Assembly (NCBI GenBank): GCA_030770425.1
Contig: JASJFT010000004.1
Span: forward strand, 186,001 to 250,000
Reading direction: 5' to 3'
DNA: 64,000 bases
From: Darksidea phi
Lineage: Eukaryota; Ascomycota; Dothideomycetes; Pleosporales; Lentitheciaceae
Part shown: positions 55,394 to 64,000 of the stretch, piece by piece
Position numbering within the stretch: the first letter of the stretch is position 1
How the letters are laid out: every line of letters starts with the position of its first letter
Made by a program: the position numbers and the translations under genes
The notes under the pieces: generated by a model
Seen by the model: the letters and a program-made list of their open reading frames with translations, nothing else
What the model was told of the DNA's origin: nothing
Database searches by the model: none

Positions 55394-57068
55394 ATGGGTA
55401 AGGAGCTCCCAATCCGGTTTCTGCGGCAGCCATTGTGCTACGCAGCACCGCCGTCAGGCGCCGCTCTGCCTGGCTGCATCCGACGGGACATGCACACGTC
55501 TCAATGCGGCCGTGGCAGCCGTTGATGCCGCTGCCGCAACGGCCACAAACATACCGTCTTGTTGACAGTGGCTGACGACAGACACAGCATCGAACGGCGC
55601 ATCTCCTATCGCCCCAACGCGTGCGTCCCCATCGCCCCCGGCGACATCTACCGGATCGCCATTGCTCGAACATCTCAACGCCGTGGCTAACGCTCAAGCC
55701 TCAGCTCCCATGACGGTCTCCTCGAAAGACCCCAAGGCGGCCGCCCTGGCCGCAAACGATATGAACATCGTCCGCAGGAAGCTCACGGGCTACGTTGGCT
55801 TTGCGAACCTGCCCAATCAGTGGCACCGCAAGAGCGTGCGCAAGGGGTTCAACTTCAATGTCATGGTAGTCGGTATGTGGACTGGCGGGTGACGCTTAAC
55901 TGGCACGTCTAACACATCCTAGGCGAGTCGGGCCTAGGCAAGTCTACACTGGTGAACACGCTTTTCAACACGTCGCTGTACCCGCCCAAAGAGCGCAAGG
56001 CTCCGAGCCTCGACATTTCCAAGACCGTTTCCATACAGTCCATTAGCGCCGACATCGAGGAGAACGGTGTGCGTCTGCGCTTGACCGTCGTCGACACGCC
56101 CGGCTTCGGTGACTTCATCAACAACGACGAATCGTGGGAACCCATTGTTAAGAACATTGAGCAACGATTTGATGCCTACCTCGACCAGGAGCAGAAGGTG
56201 AATCGCATGAACATCGTAGACAACCGTATCCACGCCGTCGTCTTCTTCATCCAGCCCACTGGCCACTCGCTGAAGCCTCTGGACGTTGAGGTGATGAAGA
56301 AGCTGCACACCAAGGTCAATCTGATTCCCGTCATTGCCAAGTCCGACACCTTGACCGACGAGGAGATCAGCAACTTCAAGCAGAGGGTATGTATCATGTA
56401 TGTGACAGTTGCGGTTATGCTAACGGTTGCAGATTCTCGCGGATATCACTTATCACAAGATCCAGATCTTTGAGGGCCCTCGCTACGAGCTTGACGACGA
56501 GGAGACGATCGCCGAGAACGCCGAAATCATGTCCAAAGTGCCCTTTGCTGTTGTTGGTGCAAACACCGAGGTCGCGACTGCCGATGGTCGCAAGGTCCGT
56601 GGGCGTCGGTACCCCTGGGGCGTTATCGAGGTCGACAATGAGGAACACTGCGACTTCGTCAAGCTGCGCCAGATGCTCATCCGGACGCACATGGAGGAGC
56701 TCAAGGAGCACACCAACAACCAGCTCTACGAAAACTACCGCTCGGAGAAGCTCATGGCCATGGGTGTCCAGCAAGACTCCAGCGTGTTCAAGGAGGTCAA
56801 TCCAGCAGTCAAGCAAGAAGAGGAGCGCTCATTGCACGAGGCCAAGCTGCAGAAGATGGAGATGGAAATGAAGATGGTGTTCCAGCAGAAGGTGGCCGAG
56901 AAGGAAAGCAAACTGCGGCAAAGCGAAGAAGAGCTGTATGCCCGACACCGGGAGATGAAGGAGCAGCTCGAGCGGCAACGACTAGAGCTAGAGGAGAAGA
57001 AGACGCGCATCGAACAGGGCCGACCGCTCGAGGAGAAGGGCAAGAGGAAGGGTTTCTCGCTCCGCTAA
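55394..57068 (+). CDS. aspB: septin, AspB/Cdc3 type
   Basis: GTP-binding filament-forming septin used at septa, hyphal tips and branch sites. Preferred model: join(55394..55397, 55582..55872, 55923..56386, 56433..57068), 464 aa. The first coding exon is only ATGG, followed by a 184-nt intron (GTAAGG donor, ACAG acceptor). This gives an N-terminus [15 protein letters not shown] in frame with the conserved body; if wrong, the next ATG in the body is at 55711 (MTVSSKDPK). The septin core is complete: polybasic RKSVRKGF, P-loop GESGLGKST (99-107), DTPG (156-159), AKSD (237-240) and the septin unique element near [17 protein letters not shown]. The C-terminal ~100 residues form a coiled coil ([18 protein letters not shown]) ending KGFSLR. 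Residue pattern fits AspB best. Confidence 0.93.
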
Positions 57069-58055
57069 GGCACTCGACCCCTACATGGCGCCACCTCAGC
57101 TGGCGTTCTGGACGACTCGTGCAGCAGAAATACCCGAAAAGCTTATTCGTCTTCTCCTCCTCCCCTTTATCAGATCTTGTAATTTTCAGCCGCTGCCGAC
57201 ATCACTGGGTGCTGTCGTCGGCGGGTAATACATGGCGGAGCGGCCCTAGGTCAGTGTAGAGGGCTGGGGCGGTGTCATCTCCTTGGTCTAGCTTGCTTCG
57301 GTTGTTGATTGATACCAGCAGCATTGCACTCCTTCGGTTTCCTTTTTCCCTTCGGATACTTTTTCCTATTATTTTAGTAGAGGGCAGACGTAGTTTTGGA
57401 GCGGTGCGGCGTGCGACGGGGCTTCCTTTCATGTATTCTACAGATCATCCTAGTAGTGAATCGGTTTCGTTTGTGGGATAAAGTTCTCCAAGTGGCCAGG
57501 ACACAACGATGCGAGTGAATGCACATGTAGATGATTGACAGCTCTCGACCACACGCAGCTCATGGTACTTGAGACGGTGATCGCCAGGGTCGGGCCCGTG
57601 CGTCTGTAGCGTGAAGCATTTCGTCACCACCCAACACGCCCGGTTCTGGTTTCCTGCCTTGCCTGCCCCCACCAAGTACAAAGCCTCAATCCGCTGTTGC
57701 TCGCTCGCTCTACACTGCACGCACTGCACGGATTCTCGTTCTTCTCTCTGTAAACGACTTCTGGTCATCGACCCCGCTGGTAAGTGCTCCGCTGTCGCGC
57801 ACAAGCAGCGTCATAGGGCCCGTCGGATTATGGTGCCGGTGTGCGCGACCCAGCCACCAGCCCTGCGACTGTTCTTGACAGATTTCACTCCGTAGTCTAT
57901 CCCGGCACCAGGCATCCACACCGCGCCATCTGCCCAGCTTCATCTTCTTTTCCCTCGCGCATTGGCACGCTCGCTCGACAATAAAAGAGCTCCGCTGACG
58001 TGCAAAGCTGCTACCGATACCCCACACGACAGCACCGAAACCGCAATAATCCGCC
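57069..58055. other. intergenic region between septin and TMEM33-like genes
   Basis: About 990 bp holding the septin 3' region and the next promoter. Short frames only. The last 200 bp are C-rich and pyrimidine-biased. Confidence 0.45.
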
Positions 58056-58951
58056 ATGGCCCCACCGCCTGCCACGCTGCCTCTGGGCCAGCGTCTTGCT
58101 GCCCTCGCTCAAACGCTGCAGTTTGCCTGGTTCGCTGGGCACGTCTCGCTGCTCCTCGCTACTCTGCGATACAGCTTGTCCTACATCACCTTCAATTCGG
58201 CCTCGCGATGGGCTTCCTTCTCCTACCGCGTGGCCTTTTTGTCTGCGTGTGTCACGTACGGCATCGTGGTATACAAGGCATACCGCGCCCGCATGAGGTC
58301 GGGGAAGCAGGGCGGCGTGCTTACTTTGGCTACTGATGAGAATGTACAGTACCTGAGTATGTCTCGACACCATCTCCAGCTTTGTGCATCAGCTAACACC
58401 GCCCAGTCATGGCGCTCGTCTGGCTCTTCTCCCGCCAGATCCCGATGGCTGTCCTTCCCTTTGCCGTCTACTCAGTGTTCCACGTCGCAACCTACGTGCG
58501 CTCGAACCTGCTCCCGACCATCCAACCCCAACAGCCCGCTGGTGCCTCACCAGCCGGTGCCAAGCCCAAGCCGTCTGCAGCGTCGGAGATGATTGGAAAG
58601 TTCGTCAAGGAGTACTATGACGGCAGCATGACACTCGTTGCTATTCTCGAGATTGCTCTGTGGTTCCGTGTTTTCGGCTCGGCGCTCCTCTTCCAGAAGG
58701 GCTCGTGGATCCTGCTTGTCATCTACACCGTCTTCTTCCGTGCTCGCGTCGCGCAGAGCAGCTTCGTTCAGGGTGCCATTTCTCAGCTCACCTCCCGCGT
58801 TGATGCGCAGCTTGCGAACCAGAGCACGCCTCCGGCTGCGCGGCAGGGCTGGCAGACGTTCAAAAACATCATGAAGCAGGCGGCTGATGCAACAGACATC
58901 CGCAGGTATGTTAGCGGTCAGCAGGGCGCTGTGCCGAAGAAGGCGCAGTAA
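58056..58951 (+). CDS. POM33: TMEM33/Pom33-family ER and nuclear-envelope membrane protein
   Basis: Multi-pass protein of the TMEM33/Pom33/Tts1 family, which shapes tubular ER and helps distribute nuclear pores. Model: join(58056..58356, 58407..58951), 281 aa; the 50-nt intron (GTATGT donor, GCTAAC branch) keeps frame. Start context GCCATGGCC. Hydrophobic segments lie near 23-40 and 51-72, around 103-125 (MALVWLFSRQIPMAVLPFAVY), and 180-215 (TLVAILEIALWFRVFGSALL, then WILLVIYTVFFRARVAQSSF). A C-terminal amphipathic tail (GWQTFKNIMKQAADATDIRRY) matches the membrane-curvature-sensing helix described for Pom33. Ends with a basic PKKAQ. Confidence 0.85.
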
Positions 58952-60753
58952 ACGTCCTCGTTGATGGGACAATGGTCTACCTTCGGCTCGGATGTTATAT
59001 GACACACACGTCGAAGGTCCAGGATCGAGCGAATTGATGTTACCATCCATCGGGTTTTGGGTTAGAAGCCCGTGTCGTTATCGTATGGACAACGTCAGCA
59101 ATTGCCCCATAACGCACCATCATGAACACATCGGCGCCCACGGACGGAACTGGATAAGGTCGAGTGGAATATGGGAGGGTTGTGTGCATGGGCCGGAAAA
59201 GTGATGGATGCAAGGACAGGTGCAGCTATAACCGTCGGTTTTCCTTATCTTTTATGCAGTTTGGGGATGATTTGAAGCCTGTTATCATTTCTATGTCATG
59301 CATAGAGAAGCGTGGTGCCTTGGGTTTTCTTGCAACGATTGATTTGACGCTCTATGCCGGTTTCGTGGGAGATGGGCAAGATTCGCCCATGTACGAGTGC
59401 AAGTTTATGACATGAGTGAGATTGACGTCTACAATTTGGGTCATGCTATCTAAAATATGTGTGAAGTATCGCTTTGCATGCATATTCCCTTTTCGTTAGC
59501 GCGGATATGGTGGTGAGGCTGGGCCACCACACAAACTCACATGTTATGCGATGGCTTTCCAAGCTTGTGCAAAGAATAGCGGACCAAAATGCAGCGGGTA
59601 GCCGCGTGCCGTAGTCTAGGCGGTCAAGAGAGATGGTGTGGCGGGCAGCTGCAACGTACCGTTCTAGGTACAGCACATGCAAGATGCAGGCACAGGGCAG
59701 GAGAAGAGGCCGTGGTGGAGATGTTGACCGCTCTAATGCGCCACTTATGAACGGAAACCTCCTGAATTGCTCAGCCATACAATGCATTGACCGAGGTATG
59801 CTCGCCTACTGGGCTCGCTTTTAGCACAAAGATGGCGCGCGAATATTGACTGTACGTCTAGAACTTCCGCAACGGATCCACGGGCTGTGGGCACGGGGTA
59901 CCAAGGCTCTGAAGAGGAGACGGGATGTGGGGTTGCGAAAAACCACCGCTTTGACTGGTTCTTCACGAGCGGAGTGGGCCTGGACTGTCGCCTCGGCGCC
60001 GATTAAGCGGATGGGAAGAAGAAATGCGATGCGCATGGTTCGTGACCGGCGGTGAGCGGGACGTGGTGGCGCGATGTGGCTGTTTGTGGTGAAACGGGAA
60101 CGGAAGAGTTGTGCATGTTGGCGTGGGCGGGATTACGAGAAGGCCATGCAGGGCGAGAGAGGCGAGACGCACATGCATACTATGTGAAAGGCTTCGAACA
60201 ACTGCCATATGAAGCCGTGATATTGGTTTGCGGAACCCGCCGGCCCAGTAGATTGGCCTTGGTGCTTTGTATATTGCAGAGCTTGCGTGGTCCTTCTACC
60301 CGAACTTTTTCCACCAAACGCTCTAAGTTCAGCGCCCTAAGTTCAGCACTTTGCTTACAGCGTCCAGCCAGCCAGTGCATATGTACATATACATGTGGAC
60401 GTAATGCCTGGCCGTCATATTCCTGCACGAGCCAGTGTGCTGAGAACACTTAGCGTACAGAGTAGCGGGCGCCGCTAAGCGCAAGCACGTCAGCCGCTTC
60501 ACCGTCCGTGTTGGAGGGCTGTGGCTGCAGCATCCCACCATTATGCGCGCCTCGCATCTCGCAAAAAGGTATATAGGCGCCTGCTCGCCCGCTGCTTTTC
60601 TGCTCCTCTCTCCGTTTCGTCTTTTCTCCATCCAACCCTTTGGTCTTCTCCTGTCCTGTTGATGCGCGTGGGAGCTGGAATGAACTGAGCCTTTCGACGA
60701 CCCCTTGGCGCTACGATTGCGAGTCGAGGATTTAAAGAGTGGTACACGTCAGG
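58952..60753. other. intergenic region without a recognisable gene
   Basis: About 1.8 kb. Only short frames are present, some without ATG. The last 200 bp before 60754 are T/C-rich (TTTTCTGCTCCTCTCTCC) and likely form the promoter of the cyclin-box gene. Confidence 0.5.
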
Positions 60754-61804
60754 ATGGAATGCTCGCCAGCAATGTCGCCGAGGAGCGACTTCTCCGACAT
60801 GGACGATGAGGCATTGGACTTGTATCTTGCGACCTGCGTCCCGCTGTCCAACCTTCCTACCCCTCCGCCAGCCAAGGAACGGCCTCTCCCAGCATCACTT
60901 CCAACACCACCTCTCGACGCCTCGGAGCTTCAACACCGCTCCCCTGAACTAGCAGGTCAGTTTCTCTCCTCCACATGGCGTGCTTTGTTGCTGTTTGGAG
61001 CGGTTGGCAATGGGCATCGCCGGGGATCGGCCCCGGCTCTTGGAACATGCCCCCTTCACATCCTTGACATGCGACGTCATTTTCCCCTGATTTTCAGGTC
61101 CGCTTTCCTGGTTATCGATTTTGCCGCTCATTTCGATAAACTTTTGTGGGACGCAAATGGGCTAGGCTGACGAGCTATGAATAGTATATGCTACGCATCT
61201 TAGCAATCTCGTCCCACGCAACGTTTCGTCAAGGACACCTGACGTTGCCGCCATTAAAGGCTTTTTGGAGAGAGCGGGATTGCCGGTTGAGGTTGTTGCG
61301 TACGCAGGTTGTGTTTTAGATGCTCTCTCCTCGCAATTTGGCGGTGCGTGGAGGGAGGCGTGTGGCGGGTCAAAACCATGCGCGTGCGACTCTTACTTCG
61401 TGTACAACATCTGGCAACGGTCAACTGCCTCCCCGGATTTGATTGTGCTCTCGGCACTTGCGCTTGCACACGGCTTTATCGATGATCGCGGACGGTCGAA
61501 CAGCCATTGGGCAAAGATTGAGGGGGGAGGGAGGTTCTCGGCGAAAGAGCTAGATATGACGAAAATGTGTATCCTCCAGGACATAGACTACGGCCTGTTC
61601 CAAATCAGCGAGGAGATGGTCCAGAGTAAAGTGCGAGATCTGCAACGCGCGTGCGATTTTGCCTGCCCAACGCCTTCGCTCGCTCGCAAGGACAGCGTTG
61701 CGAACCAAAAGGACGAACGGCGACCCCGGTTATCACTTAGTACCAGCACTTCCGGTATCGCCGTTTGGGTCCATGGCGTGCAAACGCCTGAGCCTAGTCC
61801 CTAA
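60754..61804 (+). CDS. cyclin-box protein (Pho80/PCL-type)
   Basis: Model: join(60754..60955, 61185..61804), 273 aa. The 229-nt intron has a GTCAGT donor, a CTGAC branch and an AATAG acceptor, and yields ELAVYATHLSNLVP in frame. Residues ~1-65 are acidic and Pro-rich (DDEALDLYLATCVPLSNLPTPPP). The cyclin box follows: YATHLSNLVP, then DVAAIKGFLERAGLPVEVVAYAGCVLDAL, then LIVLSALALAHGFIDDRGRSN, SHWAKIEGG and AKELDMTKMCILQDIDYGLF. These parts match the helix order of Pho80-like cyclins, with divergent residues in the usual K-x-x-D segment. Expected to bind a Pho85-type kinase. The C-terminal ~60 residues are polar. The role is unassigned. Confidence 0.8.
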
Positions 61805-63050
61805 GCCAACCCTTTCTGAGCGACCGATAGCATTTGGGTGTGTTACGCGGCAAGGGTGTCCATGTGGCGATGGCGTTTGTGCTTCTTTTTGGCGTTGCGA
61901 ACCGTCCACCTTCCGGCGTTTCTTCACGATACCCCCTCTCCATTTACCTATCTCTCGCGGACCTCTTATGGATCCATCTTACGCGTTCCTCGGGCTAAAA
62001 TGCGGCGTTATTGAGCGCGGGCATCTATCAAATTTTCATGGATGCACGACGTCTCGCATGGCGGTAGTTGTTTTCCGGTTTGAACCGTAGACTGCTCTCA
62101 GGCTTTGGTTGGCTTGATGTATGGCTTTCTGGCGTACAGTCCTTTTGATAGCATAATACCCGGCGATTTGCAATGCTGATGATTCTTCTCGCCTTATTCC
62201 CCCCCCCGCCCCCAAAACTCACCTGCATCGCTGCTCTACCGGTTTCAACTGTTGCTTGTTACGAGTACATGTGGTGTTGGAGCTAGTTCAGACGCTATCC
62301 GAATCCGGCATAGCCCTGATCCACGGACCTCAGCCACATCACCAGCCAGCTAGCATAATTATTATATTTCAAAGTGCGATAAACGTCTCTGTGCATGGTG
62401 TATTATCATTGCGTCTGACATTCTACTCGGAGCCCATCAGCAGTACAGCTGTCGTCGGTAACGCTCTGTGAGGCTCCATGGTGGGGCTTACATCTGATGG
62501 TCCGAGCTCGACCATGTACAACGACGTAACTGCGCGTCTGTGCTGTCGTCTTCGTTTCGAGACCACACCGCCAAAGTGACATGAAGCCATGCCGCTAGCT
62601 CTGCTGCTGTGGCAGAGGAGGCTCGCAAGTGTATTGAATTGAGGCGGCAGGTGGTGAGCGAGAGGCAATGGATGGTTGTGGTGTGATGGCGCCGGGGCCG
62701 GGGCCGGGGCTACCCCACTTCAGACAGCTCCCATGCATCCAAGCTGCATGTCGAGCTCAACAAACTCAGCTGTCAATCTTGGTCATCCCCTCCTGACCAC
62801 ACGCATGCCCCCGCAGTCCTGCGAATAACAACGGCTGCAGCCATCAATCCCTCCTTCACCCCCCCTCATTTGGTAAACACGCCTCGTTTATAGGCCTCTT
62901 ACTCCCTAGCCATCCCTCCTTATCAGCCCACCACGTCTCGCCCCTCCACCCCGCACTCTGCCGCACCTCCGCCCCTCCCCCACCCCTTTGACACCGAGAC
63001 GAACACACATAGACAGCAACTCGAGCTTCTCAGCCATTGATATCTTGAGA
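61805..63050. other. intergenic region, upstream of glycogen phosphorylase
   Basis: About 1.25 kb. It contains a poly-C tract (about 62200-62213), a triple GGGG-CC repeat at about 62695-62711, and a long C/T-rich block before the ATG at 63051. No gene is supported. Confidence 0.5.
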
Positions 63051-64000
63051 ATGGCGGCCTCCACCGGAAGGAACCCGCGCGAGCGGCGGCCCTCGACGAG
63101 CGCCCCGCTGTCCGATTTCCAGGGCCCTGTGGGCCCAGAGGATTTTACCCGACCAAAGCACAAGAGGACTGTGACGGGCTTTGGCCCGGGAGAGATCAAG
63201 AGTGTGGAGGCTAGCATTCCAGAGCCGCAGAGGGCTGCTTGGAGGAAGTTTGTAAGTGGGCTCCAGTTCCATGGCCCTCGGCGGGGCGAGGTGGCGGCCG
63301 GATGGAATGCTCATGCCATGATAGACGCCGAAACCCTTCAACACTCCCGAGGATTTCGGCAAGGAGGCCGTGAGACATATCGAGACGACACTTGCCCGGT
63401 CGCTGTACAACTGCGACGAAGGTGCGGCCTATGCCGGCACGGCGTTGGCATTCCGAGACCGACTGGTTTTGGACTGGAACAAGACACAGCAGAGCCAGAC
63501 GTTCGCGGATCAGAAACGAGTATACTGTGAGGAGTGCCCGACGAGAGGTGAAAAGCACATGGCTAACGGCAGCAGATCTCTCCCTCGAGTTCTTGATGGG
63601 ACGAGCTCTGGACAATGCCATGCTTAACGTTGGGCAGAAAGACACGGCCTCAAGTGCGTACATGATACCAAAACAGTGCAATTGAAAACTCTAATGTCAT
63701 GCAGAGGGTCTCGGTGAACTCGGCTTCCGTATGGAAGACATCATCTCTCAAGAGCACGATGCCGCGCTCGGAAACGGCGGTCTCGGTCGGCTCGCTGCCT
63801 GCTTCCTCGATTCCATGGCCTCGCTCAATTACCCTGCTTGGGGCTACGGCCTCCGCTACCGATATGGTATCTTCAAGCAAGAGATCATTGATGGATACCA
63901 GGTCGAGGTTCCGGATTACTGGCTGGACTTCAACCCCTGGGAATTCCAGCGCCACGATATCACGGTTGACATTCAGTTTTACGGCCACGTGAACAAATGG
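63051..64000 (+). CDS. gph1: glycogen phosphorylase, 5' part (runs off the window)
   Basis: Pyridoxal-phosphate enzyme that releases glucose-1-phosphate from glycogen; cytosolic. Visible exons: join(63051..63251, 63325..63526, 63576..63653, 63705..64000+), with introns of 73, 49 and 51 nt that keep frame. The N-terminal ~65 residues are a Ser/Arg-rich extension with [13 protein letters not shown], likely a phosphorylation and regulatory segment as in other fungal phosphorylases. Then come the family motifs [20 protein letters not shown] (the YLSLEFL part is completed by splicing), [20 protein letters not shown], and [14 protein letters not shown]. The active-site lysine region lies outside the window. 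Partial, but not a pseudogene as far as seen. Confidence 0.95.

Noticed and set aside
54913..55401. 162-codon plus-strand ORF before the septin
   Set aside because: C/T-rich leader composition with a TTG-type or weak start and no domain; it ends just inside the septin start region, so it is better read as leader.

Overview
The window comes from a nuclear chromosome of a filamentous ascomycete (Pezizomycotina; a Dothideomycete is my guess, unconfirmed). Evidence: genes are broken by 44-73 nt introns with GT(A/G)NGT donors and CTNAC/CTAAC branch sites, the initiator tRNA is eukaryotic, and Ctf18, Sec5, Exo70, an AspB/Cdc3-type septin, TMEM33/Pom33, a fungal rhodopsin-fold protein and glycogen phosphorylase are all present. 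Exon-intron structures were built by hand from splice motifs, reading-frame continuity and remembered family motifs; no alignment was run.

Layout. 1-2.5 kb: gene-poor apart from one initiator tRNA-Met. 2.6-5.8 kb: Ctf18, the large subunit of the alternative clamp loader. 7.4-15.8 kb: lineage-type small genes, most of them short membrane proteins (one single-pass protein on the minus strand, one hairpin protein, then four consecutive plus-strand single-pass proteins), with an ~830 bp foldback/CACTA-like non-autonomous element inserted before the last. 16.3-27.8 kb: an accessory block of a seven-helix rhodopsin-fold protein, a Delta12-type fatty-acid desaturase, an HSL-type alpha/beta hydrolase, a PF04199 cyclase-like enzyme and a cytochrome P450, bracketed by two same-orientation copies of a decayed ~107 bp repeat. 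It resembles a small specialised-metabolism cluster acting on a fatty acyl substrate and has no PKS, NRPS or terpene synthase in view. 27.9-38.5 kb: repeat-scarred and gene-sparse, with one disordered CUE-like protein gene and a BTB/POZ gene.

38.6-64 kb: conserved and gene-dense. It holds Sec5, an AttH/CrtC (Diels-Alderase-like) secreted protein, a large disordered Q-rich protein, a dual-specificity-phosphatase-fold protein with a broken catalytic loop, a cPLA2-type phospholipase, Exo70, a septin, TMEM33/Pom33, a cyclin-box protein and the 5' part of glycogen phosphorylase, which runs off the right edge. Two exocyst subunits and a septin lie within 19 kb; all three act in polarised secretion and growth.

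Most novel-looking items: the repeat-bracketed desaturase/hydrolase/cyclase/P450 block, the run of small orphan membrane proteins with its foldback element, and the orphan Diels-Alderase-like gene.
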